DNA from: Propionibacteriaceae bacterium UBA6238
GTDB lineage: Bacteria; Actinomycetota; Actinomycetes; Propionibacteriales; Propionibacteriaceae
Length of the DNA: 44,927 nucleotides
Direction: 5' to 3'
Assembly (NCBI GenBank): GCA_002441465.1
Contig: DJWE01000064.1
Span: 1-44,927, forward strand
In this document: one piece after another, positions 1 through 7,726 of the stretch
How the letters are laid out: each line of letters opens with the position of its first letter
Numbering within the stretch: position 1 is the stretch's first letter
Position numbers and translations under genes: made by a program
The notes under the pieces: generated by a model
What the model saw: only the letters and a program-made list of their open reading frames with translations
Databases searched by the model: none
What the model was told of the DNA's origin: nothing

Positions 1-1556
1 GGCGAGCAGTAGCGGAAGTAGTACCACGACGAGTCGACAAAGGTGTCCATCGTGTCCGTGTCGCGTTGCGCCGGGCCGCCGCACTTGGGGCACTCGACGT
101 TCACCCACTCGGTCGCCGAGGCCAGCGGGCTGGTGCCCTTCGGTGCCAGCGCGGCCCCCCGCAGGTCGGGCAGGCGTACCGGCAACTGGTCGTCGGGCAC
201 CGGCACCTCGCCACAGGACGGGCAGTGCACGATGGGGATCGGACAGCCCCAGAACCGCTGCCGGCTGAGCAGCCAGTCCCGCAGCCGATAGGTGACCGCC
301 GCCTCGCCACGCCCCTCGGCGGCCAGCCGGGCCGTGATCGCGGCGATGCCCGCCTTCTTGTCCGCCAGCCCGTCCAGAGCGGGAGAGTTCACATACGTGC
401 CGTCGCCGGGCGTGGCCACCCAGGTCTGACCCGGATCGGGCTCACCGGTCTCGACCACCACCCGGACGGGCAGGTCGAACGCCTTCGCGAAGTCCAGGTC
501 GCGCTGGTCGTGCGCGGGCACGGCCATCACCGCGCCCGTACCGTACTCGGCCAGCACGTAGTCGGCCGCGTAGACGGGCAGTTGCTCTCCGTTCACCGGG
601 TTGGTCGCGTGCACGCCGAGGAACACACCGGTCTTGGGCCGCTCGGACGACTGCCGCTCGATCTCGCTGACCCGCTTGGTCGCCTCCAGGTACTCCTCGA
701 AGGCGGGACGCTGGGCGTCGGTGACGATCTCGGCCGCCAGCGCGGCCTCCGGAGCGATCACGAAGAACGTCGCGCCGAACAGGGTGTCGGGGCGAGTGGT
801 GAACACCCGCACCGGCTCGTCGCGTCCCTCGATGGCGAAGTCGACCCAGGCGCCCTCGGAGCGACCGATCCAGTTGCGCTGCATGGCCAGAACCCGGTCG
901 GGCCAGTTGCCCTCGATCAGTGACATGTCGTCGAGCAGTCGCTGAGCGTAGTCGGTGATCTTGAAGTACCACTGGGTGAGCTTGCGCTTGGTCACGACGG
1001 CGCCACAACGCTCGCACAGCCCCTGTACCACCTGCTCGTTGGCGAGCACGGTCTGGTCGTTCGGGCACCAGTTGACGTAGCTGTCCTTGCGATAGGCGAG
1101 GCCACGCTCGTGGAAGCGCAGGAACAACCACTGCGTCCACTTGTAGTACTCGGGATCGGAGGTGTGCAGTCGCCGGGACCAGTCCAGGCTCAGTCCGTAG
1201 CGCTTGAACGAGCGGGCCTGGGTCTCGATATTCGCGTAAGTCCAGTCGGCGGGATGGGCGTCCCTGGCGATCGCGGCGTTCTCCGCGGGCAGGCCGAACG
1301 AGTCCCAACCGATCGGGTGCATCACGTCGTAGCCGCGCAGTCGCCAGTAGCGAGCCACCACGTCGCCCATCACGAACGCCTCGGCATGACCCATGTGCAG
1401 GTCGCCGGAGGGGTAGGGGAACATGTCGAGTATGTAGCGCCGTTCCTTCGACCCGTCATCGAGCGGGGTGAAGGTGCCGTCGGTCTCCCAGAACCGCTGC
1501 CACCTCTCTTGGGCTGCGGCGGCGTCGTAGCTAGCGCGAATTGCCTCGGCGGTCAC
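1..1556 (-). CDS. leuS: Leucyl-tRNA synthetase, N-terminal part (3' end outside window)
   Basis: Class I aminoacyl-tRNA synthetase that charges tRNA-Leu with leucine using ATP in the cytoplasm. About 518 residues are visible; the gene runs off the left edge, so the KMSKS loop and anticodon-binding domain are missing. Seen: the HIGH-type signature PYPSGDLHMGH near residue 40, GWDSFGLPAEN soon after, the CP1 editing-domain stretch TTRPDTLFG, and the late LeuS-specific block DTMDTFVDSSWYYFRYC close to the window edge. The start is GTG at 1556, chosen because AAGGAG lies at 1566-1571 with a 9-nt spacer and the LeuS N-terminus follows at once. The leader upstream carries a probable leucine attenuator (separate entries). 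Confidence 0.97.
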   Translation of the reverse strand, partial: MTAEAIRASYDAAAAQERWQRFWETDGTFTPLDDGSKERRYILDMFPYPSGDLHMGHAEAFVMGDVVARYWRLRGYDVMHPIGWDSFGLPAENAAIARDAHPADWTYANIETQARSFKRYGLSLDWSRRLHTSDPEYYKWTQWLFLRFHERGLAYRKDSYVNWCPNDQTVLANEQVVQGLCERCGAVVTKRKLTQWYFKITDYAQRLLDDMSLIEGNWPDRVLAMQRNWIGRSEGAWVDFAIEGRDEPVRVFTTRPDTLFGATFFVIAPEAALAAEIVTDAQRPAFEEYLEATKRVSEIERQSSERPKTGVFLGVHATNPVNGEQLPVYAADYVLAEYGTGAVMAVPAHDQRDLDFAKAFDLPVRVVVETGEPDPGQTWVATPGDGTYVNSPALDGLADKKAGIAAITARLAAEGRGEAAVTYRLRDWLLSRQRFWGCPIPIVHCPSCGEVPVPDDQLPVRLPDLRGAALAPKGTSPLASATEWVNVECPKCGGPAQRDTDTMDTFVDSSWYYFRYCS

Positions 1557-1602
1557 TTCCGGTCTCTCCTTCGTCTGCATGCACTCCCTGTGCTCCGGCA
1601 TG

Positions 1603-1664
1603 AAAAAGCCCCCGCGGGCCGTCAGGCTCGCCAGGGGCCGCCGCGACTGCTCTGCAGCCGCGGC
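1603..1664 (-). terminator. leuS leader: hairpin plus intrinsic terminator (attenuator)
   Basis: Read on the minus strand, an 11-bp hairpin (GCCGCGGCTGC, loop AGA, GCAGTCGCGGC; 1640-1664, one G-U pair) starts at the last base of the leader-peptide stop codon. Directly after it comes a second hairpin (1608-1638: GCCCC/GGGGC outside, GCG/CGC and GCC/GGC inside, loop TGAC) followed by five T (1603-1607), a standard intrinsic terminator. It ends 47 nt before the leuS start, so it would abort leuS transcription. An alternative pairing of CGCGG-cg-GCC (3' arm of hairpin 1) with GGCCCGCG (3' half of the terminator) would act as antiterminator. The structures are read from sequence; the regulatory role is inferred. 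Confidence 0.75.
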
Positions 1665-1693
1665 TATGGAAGCAACAGCGATGCGTTGTGCAC
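1664..1693 (-). CDS. Putative leuS leader peptide (9 aa, ends LLLP)
   Basis: A nine-codon ORF, GTG CAC AAC GCA TCG CTG TTG CTT CCA TAG, encodes MHNASLLLP with three consecutive Leu codons right before the stop. The stop codon touches the first attenuator hairpin. There is no Shine-Dalgarno sequence; instead a TACCAT -10 box ends exactly 6 nt before the GTG, so the transcript would start at the GTG (leaderless). Leu codons before a hairpin/terminator upstream of leuS are what ribosome-mediated attenuation by leucyl-tRNA shortage needs: a ribosome stalled on the Leu codons would cover the 5' arm of the first hairpin. Function is inferred. An overlapping frame starting ATG TCT GCG is Cys-rich and is a weaker alternative. 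Confidence 0.65.
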   Translation of the reverse strand: MHNASLLLP

Positions 1694-1699
1694 GCAGAC

Positions 1700-1705
1700 A
1701 TGGTA
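1700..1705 (-). promoter_or_regulatory. -10 box TACCAT for the leuS leader transcript
   Basis: TACCAT fits the actinobacterial TANNNT -10 motif and is followed by GTCTGC (6 nt) and then the GTG of the leader peptide. No convincing -35 is seen. The 1557-1870 intergenic region otherwise holds the attenuator and, near its right end, the DtxR-like box of the divergent gene. Confidence 0.6.
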
Positions 1706-1815
1706 TCGGATCGCTCCGGAGGGGATGTTCGCCGACCAGCCGGTACCCCCGAGGCCTGGGATGCCTTGCGAACAATTCCTTACCGCACACCTTCCGGGCG
1801 CCTCAGCCGGACCGA

Positions 1816-1834
1816 TTAGGCAAGCCTTTCCTTG
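1816..1834 (+). promoter_or_regulatory. Candidate DtxR/IdeR iron box upstream of the VIT transporter
   Basis: TTAGGCAAGCCTTTCCTTG matches the 19-bp IdeR/DtxR consensus TTAGGTTAGGCTAACCTAA at 12 of 19 positions, including the left TTAGG and the inner CCT of the right half. It lies 37 bp before the ATG of a VIT/CCC1 family metal transporter, where iron control would make sense. The match is by eye, and direction of control cannot be told from sequence. Confidence 0.5.
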
Positions 1835-1870
1835 CTTGCGACTAGGGGTTTTACCCAGAACGATGGACCC

Positions 1871-2584
1871 ATGGCCATTGCTCCCGGTATCGCCGAATCG
1901 ATCCCCAAGCAGTCGTTGTCCCAGCGATTGAACTGGCTGCGCGCCGGTGTACTCGGCGCCAATGACGGGATCGTCTCCACCGCCGGCCTGGTGTTCGGCG
2001 TCGCCGGCGCCACCACCGACACCGTCGCTCTGCTGGTCGCGGGCCTCGCCGGAATGGTCGCCGGTGCGCTCTCGATGGCCGGCGGCGAGTACGTCAGCGT
2101 GAGCAGTCAGAAGGACAGCGAACTCGCCGCCTTGCGCCAGCAGGAGCACGAGCTCGCCACCGACCCGCATGGCAAGCTCCGCCAGCTCGCCGATCACTAC
2201 GCAGAGCGCGGGCTCAGCCACGACCTTGCCGAGCGCGTCGCCAGCGAACTCAGCCAGCACGCCGCCCTGGACGCCCACGCGCAGGTCTTCCTCAACCTCG
2301 ACGCCGACGAGCAGGTCTCACCCTGGGTGGCGGCGCGAGCCTCGCTCGTAGCCTTCCTTGCCGGCTCGGTGATCCCGCTGGTTGCGATCATCACCACCCC
2401 GCGCGCCGTGCGGCTGCCGCTCACCGTGCTCGCCGTACTCGGCGCGCTGGTCATCACCGGATTCGTCAGCGCACGGTTGGGTGGCGCCCGGCCCGTGCGG
2501 GCCATCGTCCGCAATGTCGTCGTGGGCAGTCTCGCCATGGGGCTCACCTACCTTGTGGGATGGCTGGTCGGCCAGCAGTTGTGA
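1871..2584 (+). CDS. VIT1/CCC1 family Fe2+/Mn2+ transporter
   Basis: 237-aa integral membrane protein of the VIT/CCC1 family, which moves Fe2+ or Mn2+ across membranes; bacterial members are thought to export or detoxify metal. Seen: the first-helix signature GANDGIVSTAGLVFGV (29-44), the second-helix block GALSMAGGEYVSVSSQ (65-80), a soluble acidic and His/Glu-containing region (about 82-150) that corresponds to the cytosolic metal-binding domain, then three hydrophobic segments (about 155-175, 183-200, 212-233). The ATG at 1871 is chosen because MAIAPGIAES leads directly into the family domain; a TTG or ATG further upstream is possible. The gene overlaps the converging DUF4192 gene by 41 bp. 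A DtxR-like box precedes it. Confidence 0.88.
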   Translation: MAIAPGIAESIPKQSLSQRLNWLRAGVLGANDGIVSTAGLVFGVAGATTDTVALLVAGLAGMVAGALSMAGGEYVSVSSQKDSELAALRQQEHELATDPHGKLRQLADHYAERGLSHDLAERVASELSQHAALDAHAQVFLNLDADEQVSPWVAARASLVAFLAGSVIPLVAIITTPRAVRLPLTVLAVLGALVITGFVSARLGGARPVRAIVRNVVVGSLAMGLTYLVGWLVGQQL

Positions 2585-3536
2585 ACTCGACCGCGAGCGC
2601 CTCCAGCAGGGCGCCGCGGATCGCCTCCCACTCCCCCGGCGGCACCACGTTCTGATTCAGCCACTCCAACAGAGCCGCGATCGGAGCCTGCGGGTCGATC
2701 TGGTCGAGTTCCTCCAGACAGACCACCTGGAGCGCGCCGTCGCCCGTCTGCCAAGCAGCCATACCGACCAGACCCAAGATCGGCGCTCGGCGACCGAGCG
2801 GACACCGCCGCACCACCGCAGCCCACAGCTCCAGCTGCTGCTCGGCGTTGCCCCTGCCAAGCCCTCGCAACACGGCGAGTTGGCCCTCGGGACGCGCGGC
2901 GAGCAGAGCCAGGCGGACGCAGTCAACCACCAGAACCTGCCCCGACGCCCGCAGCAGCCGGCGCAACAGCCGTCGACGACCACGGACGCCAAGCCTGTGC
3001 AGTTCTTCGGCGCAAGCCTCGAACTGAGCGAGGAGCCCCTCGATCTCGGAGTCGGAGGGCCCCGCGAGGCCCGCGGCGAGCTCCCGTCTCGATGCTCGGG
3101 CAGGCAGCCCCAGCACAGCCGCTTCCACTGCCAGTGGGCTGATCGCTCCGGTGATCGGTCCGGTCGGCCCGCCGGGGTGATCACCCCGCCACTGCGTGCT
3201 CGCCACCTGCAGCACCCGGCCCAGTCGAACCGTGCCCACCCGATCCACGCAGGCGGCCAGCACACCCCAGGCGACCTCGTGATCGTCGGTGTAGGCCATA
3301 AACCATCCCTCGGCGTGCGGGAACCGATCGAACAACCGGGCGAGCAACGCGTCCAGGGCGACCAGGTCGGCCACCGCGGCGAGGTCGACCCGGGCGGTCA
3401 CGAGCACCCGTCCGTCCTCCAGCAACATCACCACCAAGGAGTCCTCCGGATGGAAGCCGATCAGGTAGGGCACAAGGCCGATCAGGTCGTCGACGCTGCG
3501 TACGGCAAGGCGGGCAGGTTGTTCGGAGACGCTCAT
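2544..3536 (-). CDS. DUF4192 domain-containing protein
   Basis: 330-aa soluble protein recognised as DUF4192, an actinobacterial family of unknown function. The N-terminal part is typical: RLAVRSVDDLIGLVPYLIGF followed by HPEDSLVVMLLEDGRVLVTARVD (read here as two parts), then an alternation of strands and helices and an Arg-rich stretch RRRLLRRLLRAS near residue 195. No signal peptide or membrane segment. The ATG at 3536 gives the usual family start; the same frame stays open further upstream but that part does not resemble the family. The last 41 bp, including the stop, lie inside the 3' end of the VIT gene on the other strand. No clear Shine-Dalgarno sequence. Confidence 0.85.
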   Translation of the reverse strand: MSVSEQPARLAVRSVDDLIGLVPYLIGFHPEDSLVVMLLEDGRVLVTARVDLAAVADLVALDALLARLFDRFPHAEGWFMAYTDDHEVAWGVLAACVDRVGTVRLGRVLQVASTQWRGDHPGGPTGPITGAISPLAVEAAVLGLPARASRRELAAGLAGPSDSEIEGLLAQFEACAEELHRLGVRGRRRLLRRLLRASGQVLVVDCVRLALLAARPEGQLAVLRGLGRGNAEQQLELWAAVVRRCPLGRRAPILGLVGMAAWQTGDGALQVVCLEELDQIDPQAPIAALLEWLNQNVVPPGEWEAIRGALLEALAVEFTTAGRPAIPQGR

Positions 3537-3636
3537 GCCCAGGGATTGTCGGCAGCACCGCCGAACGGCGTGCAGCCATCCACAGGGGCAGGACCGGCCG
3601 GCGGGGTTGTCCACAGCCAGGCCGACGCGTCCGAGG

Positions 3637-3642
3637 TAGCCT
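3637..3642 (+). promoter_or_regulatory. -10 box TAGCCT before the membrane-anchored protein gene
   Basis: TANNNT motif followed by 8 nt (TGGCGGCG) and the ATG at 3651. The spacing is slightly longer than the 6-7 nt of the other probable leaderless promoters in this window, so leader length would be nil or one or two bases. Confidence 0.4.
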
Positions 3643-3650
3643 TGGCGGCG

Positions 3651-4316
3651 ATGACCCAGGAACAGCTTCCCGCCGAATCCCCTGGCGCCCAGCCACCACC
3701 GTCCGGATGGGCGCCCGCACCGCTGTCCGATGGTGGCCGCCCGAATGTGGGCGACCGACCGCCGCCGCAGACCGAGCATGGCCAAGCACTCGGCGGCCCG
3801 ACACTGCCCTCGACCAAGATCGAGGAATTCGCACCGCCTCGCTCCCGGCTGCCGCTCGTGGTCGCGCTGATCGCCGTGGTGGTTGCCGGACTGATCTGGG
3901 CGGGCACGACACTGCGAGCTCCCCTGCCGGGCGCTACCGCGTCCGCGAGCCCGAGCGCCCAGCCAACGCAGACCTCGACCGCAGCCGGCCTTCCGTTCGT
4001 CACGCCGGACGAGCGCTACACGGGACGCTGGGAGATCCTGCGCCACACGTGGACCGACTCCGGGCTCGAGGTCGAGATCCGCGTGATGGCCGACCAGGGC
4101 CCCATCTCCTACTCGTTCATGGCTTTCGGCAACGACGACGTCCAGGCAACGGCCGCACAACCGGGCTCGCAATCCCCACAGTTCTCGGGAATGCCCATTC
4201 AGAGCGGAGCCGCAGAGACGGGCTGGTTGTTCTTCCCCCTACAACGCGGCGCCAGCACGATCCTCCTGGCCACGGCCGCCGGCCGCCAGATGTCCGCGCT
4301 GCCGGTTTCCGGCTAG
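3651..4316 (+). CDS. Hypothetical membrane-anchored extracytoplasmic protein
   Basis: 221-aa protein of unknown function. The first 65 residues are Pro/Gly-rich and probably disordered in the cytoplasm, one hydrophobic helix follows (about 67-86), then an Ala/Ser/Thr/Pro linker (88-110) and a compact C-terminal part rich in aromatic and beta-type sequence (GRWEILRHTWTDSGLEVEIR, then FMAFGNDDVQA and GWLFFPLQR). This suggests an outside beta-sandwich domain like those of DUF4352-type proteins, but no family is assigned. The frame is open far upstream, where it only mirrors the DUF4192 gene; ATG 3651 is the sensible start. It is divergent from DUF4192. Confidence 0.7.
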   Translation: MTQEQLPAESPGAQPPPSGWAPAPLSDGGRPNVGDRPPPQTEHGQALGGPTLPSTKIEEFAPPRSRLPLVVALIAVVVAGLIWAGTTLRAPLPGATASASPSAQPTQTSTAAGLPFVTPDERYTGRWEILRHTWTDSGLEVEIRVMADQGPISYSFMAFGNDDVQATAAQPGSQSPQFSGMPIQSGAAETGWLFFPLQRGASTILLATAAGRQMSALPVSG

Positions 4317-4403
4317 ATCGCCGAACACGGCCAATCCACGAGGGAGGTTCCGCACTCCTCCGCCAGCCCCGTCGAGCTCACCCGTCCGGAGCGGCTCGTC
4401 GTC

Positions 4404-4409
4404 TATGGT
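4404..4409 (+). promoter_or_regulatory. -10 box TATGGT, leaderless start of GT4 gene
   Basis: TATGGT ends 6 nt (GAGCGG) before the GTG start at 4416, the spacing expected when transcription begins at the first base of the start codon. There is no Shine-Dalgarno sequence. Confidence 0.6.
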
Positions 4410-4415
4410 GAGCGG

Positions 4416-5696
4416 GTGACCTTGCCGGACGCCGCCGTGAGAGTAGGCATCTTCACCGACGACTTCTACCCCGAGTCCGGCGGGGTGTCGCGCTCGATCC
4501 AGCTACAGGTCGAGCAGCTGACTAGGGCCGGGCACAAAGTGACCTTGTTCGCGCCGCGGATCAAGTTCACCCCGCCGCCGGACAGCGCATGGGAAGGCCT
4601 GCCCTATTGGCGGGTGCCGGGCACGCCCAGCTTCCTGTGCTCGCTGCCGGCCACGCCACGACTGGCACAACGGATCGCGGCCGAACACCGGCTCGACGTG
4701 GTCCACTCCCAGAACGAGCGCGGCTCGATCTTCCTCGCCGCGCAGGTGGCCAAGGCTGCGGGAATCCCGCACGTACACACCTTCCACTCCAACTACGTGG
4801 GCACCCATCGCACGACGCCACTCTCGTCCGGGCTCAACTCGCTGACCTACCTCGACTGGGCCGGACGCTGGCTGCGCCGGGTGTCCGGCCAGGGTTCGGA
4901 CGCCACCATCGGCTTCCCGTCCGATCCGGACGCCGCATCCGATTCCCGGTTCGCCCGGCGCGACTGGCGGAGTCTCGCTCGCCTCGCCTCCGCCGTCGAC
5001 GCGTTCACCTCGCCCGCGGGCTACGTCGTGGACGCGATCCTGGACGCATCGGACGGCTCCCTGGCGGGTCGGGGGCACGTGGTCGCCTCCGGAGTGGCCG
5101 ATGCCTTCACCCATGCCCGGCGCAAGCGACCACGGGGCGAGGTGACCCGGTTCCTCAGTTGTGGCCGGCTCGGCCCGGAGAAGCGCGTGGACGTCATCCT
5201 GGACGCCTTCGAACGGCTCGGCCGCGACGATGCCGAGTTGCACATCGTGGGCACCGGTTCGGCCGAGCCAGCGCTACGTCAGCAGGCCGCGCGGATCCAG
5301 CGTGGAACAGTGCGATTCCTCGGCCACTTCAACGATGCCGAGTTGATCGCGCAGGAGATCGCCGACGCCGACGTGTTCGTGCTGGCGTCCTATCGGTTCG
5401 ACACCCAGGGGATGGTGCTGGCCGAGGCCGCGGCGACCGGCACCCCGATCCTCTACTGCGACGATCGACTCACCGTCGGCGTGAGTGCCGACAACGCCCT
5501 GCTCACCGGACCGGACGCCGCCGGCCTCGCCGCCGGGATGGCCGAACTCATCGACGACCCGGAACGTCTGGTCGCGATGTCCGCCGCATCCGCCGAGCGC
5601 GGCCGTGGGCTCACGGCCGCAGCGATGCGGGACGCCTACGTGGAGACCTATCGGCGAGCGATCGCTTCGCGGTCGTCGGCCGTCGAGCGTCCCTGA
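4416..5696 (+). CDS. Glycosyltransferase family 4 (GT-B fold)
   Basis: 426-aa retaining glycosyltransferase of family GT4, the group that includes actinobacterial mannosyltransferases acting on glycolipids. Seen: N-terminal acceptor domain with DDFYPESGGVSRSI (Gly-rich loop, about 15-28) and PHVHTFHSNY, and C-terminal donor domain with SCGRLGPEKRVDVIL and the sugar-nucleotide motif RFDTQGMVLAEAAATGTP. In that motif the first Glu of the family EX7E pattern is an Asp (D-X7-E). Donor and acceptor cannot be read from sequence. The start is GTG 4416, leaderless. The neighbour on the other strand is a DMT-type transporter. Confidence 0.88.
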   Translation: MTLPDAAVRVGIFTDDFYPESGGVSRSIQLQVEQLTRAGHKVTLFAPRIKFTPPPDSAWEGLPYWRVPGTPSFLCSLPATPRLAQRIAAEHRLDVVHSQNERGSIFLAAQVAKAAGIPHVHTFHSNYVGTHRTTPLSSGLNSLTYLDWAGRWLRRVSGQGSDATIGFPSDPDAASDSRFARRDWRSLARLASAVDAFTSPAGYVVDAILDASDGSLAGRGHVVASGVADAFTHARRKRPRGEVTRFLSCGRLGPEKRVDVILDAFERLGRDDAELHIVGTGSAEPALRQQAARIQRGTVRFLGHFNDAELIAQEIADADVFVLASYRFDTQGMVLAEAAATGTPILYCDDRLTVGVSADNALLTGPDAAGLAAGMAELIDDPERLVAMSAASAERGRGLTAAAMRDAYVETYRRAIASRSSAVERP

Positions 5697-5763
5697 GGTC
5701 GGCTGCCACCGCCGGAGCGCCGGTGCCGCCGGCTCAGCCCGGACCGGACCGACGCCTGCGGGC

Positions 5764-6771
5764 TCAGCGTCCGCTCGGCTCCGCGTCCGGGCTGGGCTCG
5801 GTGACCAACTCCGCTGCGGGCAATGGCTCCCCCTCCGGCAGAGCGGCCGGACGGTTGCGCTGCGCGTCGGGATGGTAGCGGGAGAGCACGAAGACTCCGG
5901 CGACGGCCACCGCACCACTGATCGCCATGCCCACGGCGTCCAGGACACCCAGTCGGACGCCCTCGCCCAGCACGGCCAGACCGAAGGTGACCGCCACGAT
6001 CGGGTCGGTGGTGGTCATCGACCCCACCACGATCTCCGCGGGCCCATTCGCGTAGCCCTGCTGCACCATCCAGCCGCCGACGAGGTAGCAGACCAGCAGG
6101 AACGCTGCCGCGGTCCAGAACAGCGGTCGAGTCGTGAATTGGCCGCCCCTGACCAGTTCCGAGATTGTCTTGATCAACACTGAACTGAGGCCGTAGAAGA
6201 ACGACCCGCCGGACGCCCACATCAAACAACGCATCGAGGGCGACCCGAATCGACCCAGGTATCCCAGGGCCGCGCCGATCGCGAACACGATCAGGCTGGC
6301 GATGATGATCCGCGCCGGCGGCAGCGCCGTGTCGGGGGCGGCCTTGTGTGCCGAGAACAGCGTGAACACGACGATGCCGGCGATGGTCATCGCCACCGCG
6401 CCCCAGATCAGTCTCGTGGGCCGGAAATGATGGATCTTCGCGGCCAGCAGGACCGCCCACGGCACGGCGAGGATCCCGACCGGCTGCACCACCGTCACCG
6501 GCGCGAGCATCAGGCCCACGATGTGCATGCTGGCTCCGAGCGCGACCGTGGCCAGGCCGAGCAACCACCGCGGGTTCTTCAGCAGGCCGAACACCTGGGC
6601 CAGGCCCATCGAGCGATTCTCCGCCGCCTTGTCCACAGTGCGGCTCACGGCAAGGTGCTGGATGGTAGATCCACCGGCAAACAGGAATGACGCCACGACG
6701 ACAATCGCGATGGCGAGCGGGATGTTCTGCTCAAACCATCGGAACCCGGGGACGAGGAGAGGGTGCGTCAT
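5764..6771 (-). CDS. DMT superfamily (EamA/NIPA-like) transporter
   Basis: 335-aa polytopic membrane protein with about nine or ten hydrophobic helices in two halves, as in the drug/metabolite transporter superfamily. Typical pieces: LAIAIVVVASFLFAGGSTIQ, the Pro-containing helix LAPVTVVQPVGILAVPWAVL, and the second-half helix EIVVGSMTTTDPIVAVTFG, which carries the family's conserved small/polar pattern. The tail after about residue 305 is hydrophilic and Pro/Glu-rich. Start ATG 6771 has AGGA about 6 nt upstream. It converges with the GT4 gene, leaving 67 bp. Substrate unknown. Confidence 0.82.
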   Translation of the reverse strand: MTHPLLVPGFRWFEQNIPLAIAIVVVASFLFAGGSTIQHLAVSRTVDKAAENRSMGLAQVFGLLKNPRWLLGLATVALGASMHIVGLMLAPVTVVQPVGILAVPWAVLLAAKIHHFRPTRLIWGAVAMTIAGIVVFTLFSAHKAAPDTALPPARIIIASLIVFAIGAALGYLGRFGSPSMRCLMWASGGSFFYGLSSVLIKTISELVRGGQFTTRPLFWTAAAFLLVCYLVGGWMVQQGYANGPAEIVVGSMTTTDPIVAVTFGLAVLGEGVRLGVLDAVGMAISGAVAVAGVFVLSRYHPDAQRNRPAALPEGEPLPAAELVTEPSPDAEPSGR

Positions 6772-6850
6772 GTCATCCTGTCTTGTCGACGGCGAATCTT
6801 GGTCAGCCTAGCGGGTCGCTCCCAACCGGCTCGCCGGACTCGGCCCCGGC

Positions 6851-7726
6851 TCAGTGTTCCTCGGAGAAGCGCACCGCGGCTCGCACCTGCGCGGCGATGC
6901 TCGAGCCCAGGTTCAGCGGCCAGCGGTGCATCACATACTCGGTGGCCTCGTCCACGGTGAGCTGCCGGGTCGAGTTGCCCGAACGCACCCACAGCTCCGG
7001 CGCCGCGCCCTTGCCATGCCGCAGGTAGACCGGACGCGGGCTCGGGACGCAGGTCACCCGGCACACACTCGTCGGCTGATCCTCAGCATTGGGGACCGAG
7101 GGAAACTCGATCTGCACGGTCGCGGCGGAGGTCTGGCCGAGGGTCGAGGTGAGCAGGTCTCGCAACCACAGTTCGTAGCGGTCGAGGTCCGGGCTCTTCA
7201 TGGTGGCCAGGTCCGGCTCCAGGCCCAGTGGCGTGCCGAGGTCGTCCACGCCGATGACGAGCGTGCCGCCGTCGGCGTTCAGGAAGGCGCAGGCCGTCTT
7301 GGCGATGACCTGCTCCATCCGTTCGTCCTTCTGCCCCGTGCGCAGGTTGATCCGAGCGGTCGACTTGAACTCGACGCGATCCGACTCCCCCGCGACCAGA
7401 AGTTCGGCGATCCCCGCACACTGCGGACGCTGGAAGTGCGCAGCCACGGCGCCGTAGCCGGCGACGGCCACGACGGTCATGCCCAGGGCCAACAAGATGG
7501 CCAGGGGGCTCCACAACGCCGCCCGCGGATCGATCCACCAGGCCAGCAGAAGGCCGAGGGCCGTGCCGATGATCGAGACCACGATCGTGGTCGCGACCCC
7601 CAGCCTGGCCCGGCCGCGAAGCAGCCAGCGGGCCACGGATCCGAGTAACCACGCCACTACCAGCACGATCGGCAGCGCGGCCGCCACCGCCCACAGCGGC
7701 ACGCCTTGCAGCAAGCCTCCGCTCAC
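6851..7726 (-). CDS. Membrane-anchored AlbA_2 (Schlafen-type) domain protein
   Basis: 291-aa protein with three hydrophobic segments (about 11-33, 45-64, 73-93) followed by a cytoplasmic AlbA_2/Schlafen-like domain (about 105-245). Domain signatures: ESDRVEFKSTARINL (114-128) with the Glu-Phe-Lys core, and CAFLNADGGTLVIGVDDLG (146-164), the GG-viGVdD pattern of the family. AlbA_2 domains are linked to nucleic-acid binding or cleavage; whether this one is active is unknown. Start GTG 7726 has AGGAG 8 nt upstream, and its first bases overlap the stop of the FUSC gene (GTGA), so it is translated in one operon with FUSC and DUF2207. The membrane anchor on such a domain is unusual. Confidence 0.82.
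   Translation of the reverse strand: MSGGLLQGVPLWAVAAALPIVLVVAWLLGSVARWLLRGRARLGVATTIVVSIIGTALGLLLAWWIDPRAALWSPLAILLALGMTVVAVAGYGAVAAHFQRPQCAGIAELLVAGESDRVEFKSTARINLRTGQKDERMEQVIAKTACAFLNADGGTLVIGVDDLGTPLGLEPDLATMKSPDLDRYELWLRDLLTSTLGQTSAATVQIEFPSVPNAEDQPTSVCRVTCVPSPRPVYLRHGKGAAPELWVRSGNSTRQLTVDEATEYVMHRWPLNLGSSIAAQVRAAVRFSEEH

Noticed and set aside
66..1308. Long open frames on both strands across the leuS region
   Set aside because: They are shadows of leuS in other frames; they are Arg/Pro/Gly-rich with no family pattern.
1561..1860. T-box riboswitch before leuS
   Set aside because: I looked for the T-box core (TGGNACCGCG type) before the terminator. A GGGTACCGG is present but lies upstream of the promoter and lacks the stem context, while a Leu-codon leader fits better.
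2382..3650. N-terminal extension of the 3651-4316 protein back to 2382
   Set aside because: The open frame only mirrors DUF4192 in antisense; the family-free Gln/His/Arg-rich sequence and the promoter at 3637 point to ATG 3651.
5697..5763. Terminator between the GT4 and DMT genes
   Set aside because: Only a 5-bp CACCG/CGGTG stem without a T-run is visible, too weak to list.
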